From an uncultured Bacteroidota bacterium (GTDB taxonomy: Bacteria; Bacteroidota; Bacteroidia; Bacteroidales; SZUA-534), in NCBI GenBank assembly GCA_937899145.1, contig CALBPW010000392.1, forward strand, positions 1 through 17,409: DNA of 17,409 nucleotides, written 5' to 3'. The notes under the pieces are model-generated. The model saw only the letters and a program-made list of their open reading frames with translations, searched no databases and was not told where the DNA came from. Made by a program: the position numbers and the translations under genes. This document shows, piece by piece, positions 1 through 8,757 of the stretch; position 1 is the first letter of the stretch, and each line of letters starts with the position of its first letter.

Positions 1-136
1 CATCATACACCTGACAAGGAATGTCTATTTCTTGTCCACGACCGGCTGCACTACCGGTTGCCACTTGTTTCTGCGTTCCGCAAGCTGTCAGCAACGCCAC
101 TGCGGCAATTGCTTGAATGAAATTCTGAATCTTCAT
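1..136 (-). CDS. N-terminus of a lipoprotein, possibly LPP20-like (partial)
   Basis: The gene runs leftward off the window; 45 codons are visible from an ATG at 136-134. The start is MKIQNFIQAIAAVALLTACG, a signal peptide with lipobox LLTAC. Cys19 would be the lipidated residue, so the mature protein should be anchored in a membrane, usually the outer membrane in this phylum. After the Cys come a short Gln/Thr/Ala/Gly-rich linker and a stretch ending EIDIPCQVYD. From family memory, Bacteroidales LPP20-type lipoproteins have a similar 'hydrophobic signal, Cys, short linker, E-I/M-PC' start, which is my only reason for that name; too little of the protein is present to be firm. I see no consensus promoter directly upstream. 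A terminator and a folded RNA lie on the same strand 80 to 240 bases upstream and could belong to its leader. Confidence 0.75.
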   Translation of the reverse strand, partial: MKIQNFIQAIAAVALLTACGTQKQVATGSAAGRGQEIDIPCQVYD

Positions 137-215
137 CTTTATCGGATTTTTAATGTTAATATTTAAACAGTTATCATTTTTTTGTCATATAGTTGTTCCG
201 TACGAAAAAGACAAT

Positions 216-246
216 AAAAAAAGCGTGAAACTTAACTGTCTCCCGC
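216..246 (-). terminator. Intrinsic terminator after the structured RNA
   Basis: Read on the minus strand, GCGGGAGAC (246-238) pairs with GTTTCACGC (231-223) across the 6-base loop AGTTAA. That is 8 of 9 pairs, with one G-A mismatch and one G-U pair. Seven Ts (222-216) follow. The plus-strand reading has no U-run after the hairpin, so termination is directional. It lies between the structured RNA and the lipoprotein start at 136. Confidence 0.7.
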
Positions 247-370
247 TATTCTGAGGTATTTGGCGAAAACCTTGTGCACACGAAATAAGTCAAGCACACG
301 CTAATCTGCGTGGCATTTATGACCTATTCCTTCTGTGCACCCTTCAATCGCCAAATTTCCAGAATAGAAA
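216..370 (-). ncRNA. Rod-shaped structured RNA (6S-like or a leader element)
   Basis: A nested series of complementary arms folds this stretch into one long interrupted hairpin. The arms are 246-253 with 360-367 (8 bp), 258-266 with 348-356 (9 bp), 274-280 with 334-340 (7 bp), 284-292 with 320-328 (8 of 9 bp), and 294-301 with 308-314 (7 bp, one bulge) closing a 6-base loop. A 7 by 7 internal loop (267-273 and 341-347) lies between the second and third stems. The minus strand is chosen because a terminator hairpin with a seven-U tail follows directly at 246-216. A rod with a closing stem and an internal bubble is the general shape of 6S RNA, and Bacteroidota-specific 6S versions are known (6S-Flavo). 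An alternative is an attenuator or riboswitch in the leader of the lipoprotein gene at 136. The 5' end is not defined. Confidence 0.5.
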
Positions 371-496
371 GAAAAAGCCTTATGCTTTAATATGTCGTTA
401 AATCAATTGTTTATCTATCCTTAAAAAATTTGTTTAAAAAATTCAACAATAACCATTATCGTCTATTTAGACGCATCAACAGCGCATATAGTTGCG

Positions 497-504
497 CAAA
501 TGTA
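497..504 (-). promoter_or_regulatory. Possible -7 element for leftward transcription
   Basis: The minus-strand sequence is TACATTTG, an exact match to the Bacteroidetes -7 consensus TAnnTTTG. The place where a -33 TTTG would be expected (524-527) reads TTAT on the minus strand, so only half the promoter is present. It could drive the structured RNA and/or the lipoprotein gene with a start near 490. Short inverted repeats (481-496, GCGCA/TGCGC; 461-472, GTCTA/TAGAC) lie just downstream. Confidence 0.3.
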
Positions 505-566
505 GAGAAATTTGTATTGCGTTATAAAAAGTTGAATCTTCAGTTGATACTCAAACAAATCTACAA

Positions 567-597
567 TTTGTACAATTGTCATTTGTTTTTACTTTTG
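567..597 (+). promoter_or_regulatory. Promoter of the ruvA-sprA-porQ unit
   Basis: TTTG at 567-570, a 19-base spacer, then TACTTTTG at 590-597. This is an exact match to the Bacteroidetes housekeeping promoter TTTG-N19-TAnnTTTG. Transcription would start near 603-605, about 25 bases before the ruvA ATG at 630. The -33 box sits in an inverted repeat (ACAAAT 555-560 with ATTTGT 566-571), and a palindrome ACAATTGT (572-579) lies in the spacer. Either could be an operator, but that part is inference. Confidence 0.75.
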
Positions 598-629
598 CCG
601 GTTAAAAGTTTTTTTTCTGAGAATTAATC

Positions 630-1211
630 ATGTACGAATATATTCAGGGGCGCATTGTGGAACTTACACCAACATACGTTGTAGTTGACAACAATGGCAT
701 TGGCTATCAGATACTTATATCGCTTAATACTTATACCGCATTATCGGGCAAAGAGCAAGCTGTGGTTTTTACGCACTATATTGTTCGCGAAGACGCGCAA
801 ATACTTTACGGATTTTACTCGAAAACCGAGCGTGAGGTTTTCCGCTTACTGCTCACAGTATCGGGTGTTGGAGCCAACACGGCGCGTATGGTATTGTCGT
901 CGCTTAGCGCTGCCGAACTGCGCGATGCCGTGCTGACAGGAAATGTGTCGGTAATAAAAAGCATAAAAGGCGTTGGGCAGAAGACAGCCGAACGGATTAT
1001 TGTCGATTTGAAAGACAAAATAGGAAAAACCGAAGCAAATACAGATTTTTTATTCGCTCAAAGCAATACAAACCGCGAAGAAGCGTTATCTGCTTTGGTG
1101 GCTTTGGGTTTTCAAAAAAACGTTGTGGAGAAACTTCTCGACAAGTTGCTTAAGGAAAACCCGACAATGCAAGTTGAAGAAATGGTTAAAAAAGCCTTAA
1201 AATCGATATAA
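630..1211 (+). CDS. ruvA: Holliday junction branch migration protein RuvA
   Basis: The 193-residue product has the usual RuvA length. RuvA tetramers bind four-way DNA junctions in the cytoplasm and load the RuvB motor for branch migration during recombination repair. Domain I is an OB fold at about 1-65 (start MYEYIQGRIVEL; the YGFYSKTERE segment near 60-70 is typical). Domain II holds two helix-hairpin-helix motifs: LLLTVSGVGANTARMVL near 72-90 and IKSIKGVGQKTAERIIVDL near 107-126. After an acidic linker, domain III (about 147-193; REEALSALVALGF) is the RuvB-contacting part. The ATG follows a consensus promoter by about 30 bases, in an A/T-rich context without a Shine-Dalgarno site. Only 9 bases separate its stop from the sprA start, so co-transcription is likely. 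The ruvA-sprA adjacency is common in Bacteroidota. Confidence 0.97.
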   Translation: MYEYIQGRIVELTPTYVVVDNNGIGYQILISLNTYTALSGKEQAVVFTHYIVREDAQILYGFYSKTEREVFRLLLTVSGVGANTARMVLSSLSAAELRDAVLTGNVSVIKSIKGVGQKTAERIIVDLKDKIGKTEANTDFLFAQSNTNREEALSALVALGFQKNVVEKLLDKLLKENPTMQVEEMVKKALKSI

Positions 1212-1220
1212 ATCAAGTAG

Positions 1221-4200
1221 ATGGGGTCGATGTTGAAAACGACACTGCACGTTGCTATTGCAGTTATTTTCATTGTTAGCACGGGGTGTGTTTATGCACA
1301 ATCGGGTGGCGATACAACGGCTTTGCCATTCCGTATAGCCAAGCCCAAAAGCACGCCTTACGAACCATCGCGCCCGGCATCGAACCTTAACTTAAAAGAC
1401 CCGTCGAATTTTACCAACGAGGTAGAGTACGATGAGGAAACCGACCAATACATTCTGCATCAGAAAGTTGGCGGCGTTGATGTGCGCCCGCCATTCAGTA
1501 TGTCGCGCGATGAATATAATAGCTACGATGTCGATCGCTCGATGCGCAGCTATTGGCGGCAACGCTACCAGAACGAGAGTTTTGAGCGTCAAGGCCCGTC
1601 GCTTACCAAAATCAATGTCAATAACGAACTGTTTGAAACCATTTTCGGCAGCAATGTTATCGACATAAAACCACAAGGAACGGCATCGCTGAAATTTGGC
1701 GTGAAGATTACCAACACGGCCAATCCAAACATTGCGCAATCGCTGCGGCGACAAACAATTTTTGATTTCGACGAGCAGATACAAATGAGCGTGGCAGGTA
1801 AGATTGGCGACAATCTGGAACTGAAAATAACGTACGACACCGAGTCGCAATTTGATTTTGACAACACTGCAAATCTGAAATTTCAAGGTAAAGAAGACGA
1901 TATTATCCAAAAGATTGAAGCGGGAAACGTATCTCTGCCGCTATCAACATCGCTTATAACAGGCAGCCAAAGTTTGTTTGGCGTGCTAACTGAGTTGAAG
2001 TTTGGCAAACTATATGTTTCGACAGTCATCTCACAACAAAAAGGCGAGTCGAAAACCATAACCACGCAAGGCGGAGCGCAGACAAGCACATTCGATGTGT
2101 CGGCTGTCGATTACGACAAGAACCGCCATTTCTTTCTTTCGCACTTCTTCCGCTCGCAATACGACAAGGCTCTTAAACAATTGCCACTGATAGTGTCGAG
2201 TGTGCAGATAACTAAAATTGAAGTGTGGGTAACAAACACCAAAAAATCGACCGAAAACGCACATAACATTGTGGCATTCATGGATTTAGCTGAGGAACGC
2301 GAAGAGTACAAAATGTACAACCGGAAAGACCGTGCCGTGCTAAATTCTGATGTCAATTTTTACAACTACGCCGCGCCCGACAATGGTGCGAACAGCTTGT
2401 ATCAAGACGTGTTGTCGGTATCAGGTGTGCGCAACATCGACCAAGTAACCAAACAACTGAGCGGAGCAGGCTACTCCAGCGCGCGCGACTATGAGAAAGT
2501 GGAATATGCTCGAAAACTGAATAGCAACGAGTATTCGCTAAACACGCAATTGGGCTATATCACTCTAAATACAGCACTTAACAGCGACGAAATTTTGGCT
2601 GTCGCCTTTGAATACTCCTACAACGGACAAAGTTACAAAGTGGGTGAATTTTCGAGCGACGGTATCAATAATCCCGACAACTTGATAGTCAAACTATTGA
2701 AAGGCAGCAACTTTACACCAAAATACCCAAACTGGGACTTGATGATGAAAAACGTCTATTCGCTTGGCGCATATCAGCTCAATAGCGATGATTTTGTGCT
2801 TGAAGTTGAATATTACAACAATAGGTCGCGTGTGCGCAAATTGTCGAATGCTTATCTGTCAGAAGAAATAAAAAACGCTAAACTTCTGAATCTGATGGGT
2901 TTGGACAACTTGAACAACAAAAACGACTACGTTAAAGGCGGAAACGGATTTTTCGATTTTGTAAGCGGAGTAACAGTGAATGCAACTAACGGGCGAATTT
3001 ATTTTCCTGTAGTTGAACCATTTGGAGGACATTTGCACGATACTTTGGGCGGCGATTTGCAATCGAAAGAATTTCTGTTTCAAGAGTTGTACGACTCCAC
3101 CCAATACAAAGCAATGCAGATAACCGCCCGCAACAAATTCTATCTGAAAGGCTCGTACAAATCGGCTGGCGGGTCGGAGATAATCCTCAACTCGTTCAAT
3201 ATTCCGCAAGGCTCAGTAACCGTAACGGCCGGCGGCATCACACTAACTGAAAATGTCGATTACACAGTTGATTACAGCATGGGCCGTGTTAAAATCATCA
3301 ACGAGAGCTACCTTGTGTCGGGAACACCGATAAAAGTGAATCTTGAAAGTAATTCCGACTTCAACCTGATGACAAAAACATTGCTCGGTACGCATTTCGA
3401 TTACCGCTTTAGCGACAAATTTAACTTGGGCGGAACCATAATGCGCCTAACTGAGAAACCGACAACCACTAAAGTGAACGTTGGCGAAGACCCAATATCG
3501 AATACCATTTGGGGATTGAACGGCTCGTATGAGGTTGATTTGCCGCTTGTTACAAAATTCATCGACTGGTTGCCGTTGCTCGAGACAAAAGAGCCGTCAA
3601 CGCTATCAGTACAAGGCGAATTCGCGCAACTTGTGCCCGGCCACAACAAAGCCGTGGGCAAAACGGGCGAGGTGTTTATCGACGATTTTGAAAGCAGCGA
3701 ATCGAACTACGATATGACCAGCCGCGAGGCTTGGAAACTCGCCAGTATTCCGCAAGACAATATTTTCTCTGAGGCATCGCTCTATGGCGATTTGCGCTCA
3801 GGCTACAATCGCGCCAAACTTGCGTGGTACAAAATCGACCCGCTGATGTTTCAATCAAGCTCGCCAGTGTCGAAAGCTGAACAATCACGCCTCAACGCCT
3901 ATCGTGTGCCAGAGCTTAACATCTATCCTAATCGCGACCAATCGTCGGGCGATGCTATGTACCTGACAACCTTCGACCTTGCCTACGACCCAACCTTGCG
4001 GGGACCATACAACTACAGCACCGACGATTACGACGAGACCGGACATTTTACCAATCCCGAGGACAAATGGGCGGGCATTATGCGCGAAACGACAATCAAA
4101 AACTTTGAGACATCAAACATCGAATATCTTGAATTTTGGATGATGGACCCATTTGTTGAAGAAGACTCGCTAAATCAGGGCGGCCAACTTTACTTCAACT

Positions 4201-7200
4201 TTGGCAATGTGTCGGAAGACGTGTTGAAAGACGGACGGAAAAGTTACGAAAACGGACTGCCAACCCAATGGCCAGCCGACCCGTCAACTTACGACGTTAC
4301 CGCTTGGGGGCGCGTGCCAGCTGTGCAGACAAGCACTCTCAGCTTTGTCAACGATGAAGGACAACGCCGCTACCAAGATATAGGTCTTGACGGACTGAGT
4401 AGCACATCGTTCGATGGCGGACCGTCTGACGAGCAAGTATTCTTCTCAACCTATCTGCAAGAACTTGAAAAAGTGCTTGACCCCGAGGTTTATCAAAGTT
4501 TCTACAACGACCCGTCGGGCGACGATTATCATTATTTTAAAGGAAGCGATTACGATGCGGCTAACTACGGCATTGTAGATAGATATATGAACTACAATGG
4601 TTTGGAAGGCAACTCGCCCGTCAGCACAGGGTCAACATCAACATACGCCACATCGCAGCCCGATGTTGAAGACCTGAACAGCGATTACACACTTTGCGAA
4701 ACAGAATCGTACTTTCAATACCGCGTCGATTTAAATCGCGACAATATGAATGTCGGCTCAAACTACATTGTTGATATACGCAATGTAACCAACACAATGC
4801 CAAACTCAGAACACAAATCGGTTAAATGGTACTTGTTCCGTATTCCGCTCAACTCAAGCGGGCGCGAGCAGATTGGTAATATCGAAGATTTCACGTCAAT
4901 CCGGTTTATGCGCATGTTCCTGCACGGTTGGAGCGAGAAAATCGTACTGCGTTTTGCGACCCTCAGCCTTGTCAAAAGTGATTGGTTCACATACGATTAC
5001 AACTTAAAAGATGGCAGCGAAAGCCTTGTCAGCACTGAAAATGCCAACGACGCCGCAGCCTCGTTCAGCATGTCAACTGTCAACATTGAAGAAAACGGCA
5101 GCCGCAGCCCTGTAAATTATGTTCTGCCTCCGGGCGTTACTCGCGAGCAAGACCCATCGCAAACGCAACTTGTTGAGCTGAACGAGCAAAGTATGACAAT
5201 GAAGGTTGTTGATTTGGCCGATGGCTATTCAAAAGCCGTGTACAAAACAGTAAATGTTGACATGCGCAACTACAAAAAACTGAAAATGTACATCCATGCC
5301 GAATCCGTTGACGACGAAACATCGCTCAGCGACAATGAGATAACATGTTTTATCCGTATCGGACAAGATTATACCGAAAACTACTATGAATATGAAGTGC
5401 CGCTGAAGCTGACACCTTGGTGGACATCGCGCCCTTACCCCGACAATAGTCAGAACCGCGAACTGGTTTGGCCTGAGGATAACAATATGGAAATTGTTTT
5501 TGACGAACTGATAAATGCAAAACTTGAGCGTAATGCCGAAATAAGTGCGGGAAATCAGTCGGTTTCGATGTCGCTGCCCTATGTGGTAACAACAAAATCG
5601 GGTAGTGTTACGCGTAAAATAACAGTCGTCGGCAACCCGAATATCGCACTTGTCAAATCGCTGATGATTGGTGTGCGCAACCCGCTTGCCAAAACCAACG
5701 TGTTCGATCCAAGCGACGACGGATTGAAAAAATCAGCTGAGGTTTGGCTAAACGAGCTCCGCCTAACCGACTTTGACGAAAGCGGCGGTTGGGCTGTTCA
5801 GGGTTCAATGAATCTGAAACTTGCCGATTTTGGTAACATCAATATGGCAGGCAGCTCAACGCAAGCAGGATTCGGAAGCATCGAACAATCAACATCGGAA
5901 CGCTCAAAAGAGCAAACCAACCAAATTGATGTGGCCGCCAATTTCGAACTTGGAAAACTATTCCCAAAAGAGCACAATGTCCGTATTCCAATGTTTATGA
6001 GCTATTCGCGTACAGCTGTCAATCCTGAATACAACCCGTTTGACCCCGACGTAAAAATTAAAGAGGCCACAAAAAGTATGTCGCATAGCGAGAAGAAAGA
6101 ATATATGAAAGACATTCAGGAACTTACCGAACGAAAAAGCATCAGTTTCACAAATGTGGGATACGGCGGCCGCACAAAGAAAAACACGGCGCGTCGAAAT
6201 GAAAAAACCGACGACAAAAAGCAAACCGCCAAAAAGCAAACAAACTCGAACAAGACACACTTCTATTCGCCGCAAAACTTTAGCGCAAGCTATGCGTACG
6301 TTGAAAAGAAATACAACGACTACAGCACCGCTTACGACAATACCCGAACACATACCGGCTCACTGAATTACACTTTCAATAATCAACCTAAGGCGTATGA
6401 GCCATTTAAGAAGATAAAGGCATTCAAGAAACCATATCTGCGCTTAATTGGTGACATCAATTTCTACTTGGCTCCAGCACAAATCGCATGGCGCACAGGC
6501 GTTGAGCGCGAGTATAACGAAACTCTGCTGCGAAACACCAATTTGAGTGTGACATCGGAAGGCGAAGAATATACGCCAACTTGCGACAAAACATTTGATT
6601 GGGAGCGCGAGTTTAGCATCAAATACAACCTGTCAAAAGGCATAAAATTCACTTGGCAGATAAACACACTGTCGGTTATTGAAGAACCCGAAGGATTGAT
6701 TGATAAAAACAATCGTACTGAATACGAACATTTTAAAAAGGTTGTTTGGGAATCAATTCTTGAAGGCGGAACAGCCAAAGAACATAACCAGAAATTTACA
6801 GCATCGTGGACAGTGCCAGTAAACAAATTGCCCGGCTTGGCATGGACATCGTTAACGGCTCGATACGCCTCAACATACGAGTGGGAAGTTGGCTCTGAAG
6901 TGCAAGACACATCGCTGTTTTCAGGCAATATGATTGGCAATACCAACCAGATAAACATCAACGCGCAAGGCAATTTGGACAACCTATACAAAAAGTACAA
7001 ACCACTTGACGACCTCTACAAAAAATATCGTCAGACACGCGAAAAACGCCTTAGCAAGCGGCAAGAAAACGTATCGGCACGAAAAGAGAATTTCAGCGCC
7101 AAAACAGGCGAAACCAAAACCATAACTCACAACTTGCGCACCGACGAAAGCATACAGGTGAAAGTTACAAAATCAGGGAGGACACTAAAATCGAGGTTTG

Positions 7201-8735
7201 AAGTTGTGAACGAAAATCGCGTGCGCGTAACCATGGACGAAGATGCCGATGATGCTATTGTAACCGTCAGCGGCAAACGTGCAACCGAGGATTCGCCAGC
7301 CCGCCGGCTGATGGAAGCTATTGTGCTTGGCGCAACAGGCTTCAAAAACGTATCGGTCGCCTACACTGAAACCAACGCAATGACACTTGAAGGATATACA
7401 CCAAACTATAGCTTTACCGGATTGCGGAAAAATCCGGGCATTCCATTTATCTTTGGCTGTCAAGATACCGCTTTTGCCGAAAAAACAGCGCGTAAAGGAT
7501 TGTTAATCAGCAATCGCGACCTTGTGGAACCATTCTTAACCACAAATCAGAAACGTATCGATATAAAAGCTACTTATCAGCCAGTGAAAGCGCTCAAAAT
7601 AGATTTTACAGGACAACGCACCATAACCAAAAAGAGCAGCGAGTACTACTACGTTGGCAATTGGAATGCAAAAGCCGGTGAATACGATGTTTACCGCTCA
7701 ACACGCATGGAATCCGGCGCTTACAATGTGAACATCTGGTCGCTGAAAACAGCCTTCGATAAGCGACCGACAGAGAAACACGCCTCGTCGGAATCTTTTG
7801 CCGAATACCGTAGCAATTTGCGAAAATTCGCATGGCAACAAGCTGAACAGCGCCGCTGTCATGCGCCGTCAAGCTATGGCGAATATGACCCTGAATACGA
7901 CGCCGACTCAATGCCACAAGGCTATTCAATATCGAACCCCGATATTGCCGTGCCGTCCTTTTTGTTGGCATACACAGGCCGCGAGTCGGGACTGAACTTT
8001 ACAAGTTGGAAGCACTTCCGCCCGGGTTGGCGTGTAAAATACGACGGATTAACCAATTATAAACTGTTCAAGAGCAAATTCAAAAGCATATCGCTATCGC
8101 ACAGCTACACAAGCACATTCAGCATCGGTTCATACGCCAGCAACAGCCTTTACAACTATCAGCAGGCCAAACGCCCCGAATATGCCAACCTGTCGTGGGC
8201 AACAAGCGTTGTCAATACCGATATGTTTATCCCATATTACGACCTTACATCGTTCTCAATATCAGAATCGTTTGCGCCACTTTTCGGCATCGATGTTACA
8301 TGGAAAAGCAGCATGAGCTCGAAGTTGGAATTTAAGCGCAGCCGCACTATGACTATGAATCTGACAAACAACCAAATGCTTGAAGTGCACAAGCGCGAGT
8401 ATGTTATTGGAACCGGTTACAGAATAGACGATGTTGTGCTGCCATTCAAAACACGGCAAGGCGCGCAAATTGTGAGCGACCTTAACTTGCGAGCCGATTT
8501 TACCATCAGCGACAACATATCAGTTACTCGCGATCTTGTTTATGAAACCGATGAGATAACTTCCGGACAACTTGGCGTGGCAATGAGCCTATCGGCTGAA
8601 TACGAGCTTAATGACAAGGTTACACTCAAACTTTATTACGATTACGACCTGACAAATCCGAAAACGTCAAACTCGTATCGCAACAGCACCACCGAGTTTG
8701 GCTTCCAACTAAAAATAGCATTAGCGAAACTATAA
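1221..8735 (+). CDS. sprA: Type IX secretion outer-membrane translocon SprA/Sov
   Basis: The product has 2504 residues, close to Flavobacterium SprA and Porphyromonas Sov. SprA is the giant single-chain beta-barrel through which type IX cargo crosses the outer membrane. Residues 1-26 are a signal peptide, with probable cleavage after VYA and before QS. An alternative start at Met4 (1230) would also give a good signal. The N-terminal half contains SprA-type repeated modules. The hallmark LPLLETKEPSTLSVQGEFAQL is followed by GEVFIDDFE at residues 816-824. Residues near 1645-1680 form a Lys/Arg/Thr-rich, low-complexity loop. Residues near 1915-2030 (two copies of LYKKY, then charged helix and beta segments) look like a soluble insertion between barrel strands. 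The C-terminus alternates polar and hydrophobic residues and ends FGFQLKIALAKL, as expected for a last barrel strand. No frameshift or internal stop was seen. porQ, another T9SS gene, follows after 22 bases. Confidence 0.95.
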   Translation: MGSMLKTTLHVAIAVIFIVSTGCVYAQSGGDTTALPFRIAKPKSTPYEPSRPASNLNLKDPSNFTNEVEYDEETDQYILHQKVGGVDVRPPFSMSRDEYNSYDVDRSMRSYWRQRYQNESFERQGPSLTKINVNNELFETIFGSNVIDIKPQGTASLKFGVKITNTANPNIAQSLRRQTIFDFDEQIQMSVAGKIGDNLELKITYDTESQFDFDNTANLKFQGKEDDIIQKIEAGNVSLPLSTSLITGSQSLFGVLTELKFGKLYVSTVISQQKGESKTITTQGGAQTSTFDVSAVDYDKNRHFFLSHFFRSQYDKALKQLPLIVSSVQITKIEVWVTNTKKSTENAHNIVAFMDLAEEREEYKMYNRKDRAVLNSDVNFYNYAAPDNGANSLYQDVLSVSGVRNIDQVTKQLSGAGYSSARDYEKVEYARKLNSNEYSLNTQLGYITLNTALNSDEILAVAFEYSYNGQSYKVGEFSSDGINNPDNLIVKLLKGSNFTPKYPNWDLMMKNVYSLGAYQLNSDDFVLEVEYYNNRSRVRKLSNAYLSEEIKNAKLLNLMGLDNLNNKNDYVKGGNGFFDFVSGVTVNATNGRIYFPVVEPFGGHLHDTLGGDLQSKEFLFQELYDSTQYKAMQITARNKFYLKGSYKSAGGSEIILNSFNIPQGSVTVTAGGITLTENVDYTVDYSMGRVKIINESYLVSGTPIKVNLESNSDFNLMTKTLLGTHFDYRFSDKFNLGGTIMRLTEKPTTTKVNVGEDPISNTIWGLNGSYEVDLPLVTKFIDWLPLLETKEPSTLSVQGEFAQLVPGHNKAVGKTGEVFIDDFESSESNYDMTSREAWKLASIPQDNIFSEASLYGDLRSGYNRAKLAWYKIDPLMFQSSSPVSKAEQSRLNAYRVPELNIYPNRDQSSGDAMYLTTFDLAYDPTLRGPYNYSTDDYDETGHFTNPEDKWAGIMRETTIKNFETSNIEYLEFWMMDPFVEEDSLNQGGQLYFNFGNVSEDVLKDGRKSYENGLPTQWPADPSTYDVTAWGRVPAVQTSTLSFVNDEGQRRYQDIGLDGLSSTSFDGGPSDEQVFFSTYLQELEKVLDPEVYQSFYNDPSGDDYHYFKGSDYDAANYGIVDRYMNYNGLEGNSPVSTGSTSTYATSQPDVEDLNSDYTLCETESYFQYRVDLNRDNMNVGSNYIVDIRNVTNTMPNSEHKSVKWYLFRIPLNSSGREQIGNIEDFTSIRFMRMFLHGWSEKIVLRFATLSLVKSDWFTYDYNLKDGSESLVSTENANDAAASFSMSTVNIEENGSRSPVNYVLPPGVTREQDPSQTQLVELNEQSMTMKVVDLADGYSKAVYKTVNVDMRNYKKLKMYIHAESVDDETSLSDNEITCFIRIGQDYTENYYEYEVPLKLTPWWTSRPYPDNSQNRELVWPEDNNMEIVFDELINAKLERNAEISAGNQSVSMSLPYVVTTKSGSVTRKITVVGNPNIALVKSLMIGVRNPLAKTNVFDPSDDGLKKSAEVWLNELRLTDFDESGGWAVQGSMNLKLADFGNINMAGSSTQAGFGSIEQSTSERSKEQTNQIDVAANFELGKLFPKEHNVRIPMFMSYSRTAVNPEYNPFDPDVKIKEATKSMSHSEKKEYMKDIQELTERKSISFTNVGYGGRTKKNTARRNEKTDDKKQTAKKQTNSNKTHFYSPQNFSASYAYVEKKYNDYSTAYDNTRTHTGSLNYTFNNQPKAYEPFKKIKAFKKPYLRLIGDINFYLAPAQIAWRTGVEREYNETLLRNTNLSVTSEGEEYTPTCDKTFDWEREFSIKYNLSKGIKFTWQINTLSVIEEPEGLIDKNNRTEYEHFKKVVWESILEGGTAKEHNQKFTASWTVPVNKLPGLAWTSLTARYASTYEWEVGSEVQDTSLFSGNMIGNTNQININAQGNLDNLYKKYKPLDDLYKKYRQTREKRLSKRQENVSARKENFSAKTGETKTITHNLRTDESIQVKVTKSGRTLKSRFEVVNENRVRVTMDEDADDAIVTVSGKRATEDSPARRLMEAIVLGATGFKNVSVAYTETNAMTLEGYTPNYSFTGLRKNPGIPFIFGCQDTAFAEKTARKGLLISNRDLVEPFLTTNQKRIDIKATYQPVKALKIDFTGQRTITKKSSEYYYVGNWNAKAGEYDVYRSTRMESGAYNVNIWSLKTAFDKRPTEKHASSESFAEYRSNLRKFAWQQAEQRRCHAPSSYGEYDPEYDADSMPQGYSISNPDIAVPSFLLAYTGRESGLNFTSWKHFRPGWRVKYDGLTNYKLFKSKFKSISLSHSYTSTFSIGSYASNSLYNYQQAKRPEYANLSWATSVVNTDMFIPYYDLTSFSISESFAPLFGIDVTWKSSMSSKLEFKRSRTMTMNLTNNQMLEVHKREYVIGTGYRIDDVVLPFKTRQGAQIVSDLNLRADFTISDNISVTRDLVYETDEITSGQLGVAMSLSAEYELNDKVTLKLYYDYDLTNPKTSNSYRNSTTEFGFQLKIALAKL

Positions 8736-8757
8736 AAGCGACAGAAATATTGACGAC

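Noticed and set aside
370..400. AAAGC...GCTTT mini-hairpin as a terminator at 374-392
   Set aside because: The stem is only about 5 bp and there is no proper T-run on the plus strand. It is too weak to support.
430..627. A 65-codon plus-strand ORF before ruvA
   Set aside because: Its composition is that of random A/T-rich sequence. It contains the ruvA promoter and shows no domain or signal; the frame starts at a TTG in low-complexity DNA.
1221..1300. SprA as a lipoprotein because of STGC near residue 23
   Set aside because: Position -3 is Ser, not Leu/Val/Ile, and a good type I cleavage site (VYA-QS) follows. SprA is a barrel protein.
1392..1910. A 172-codon antisense ORF near the start of sprA
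   Set aside because: It is the opposite strand of the SprA signal and N-terminal domain, with a hydrophobic/basic mix typical of reversed coding sequence and no start context.
5958..7000. Long antisense ORFs (131 and 178 codons) inside sprA
   Set aside because: sprA is an intact, well-supported gene here. The antisense products have no coherent fold or neighbours and are expected by chance in a 7.5-kb gene.
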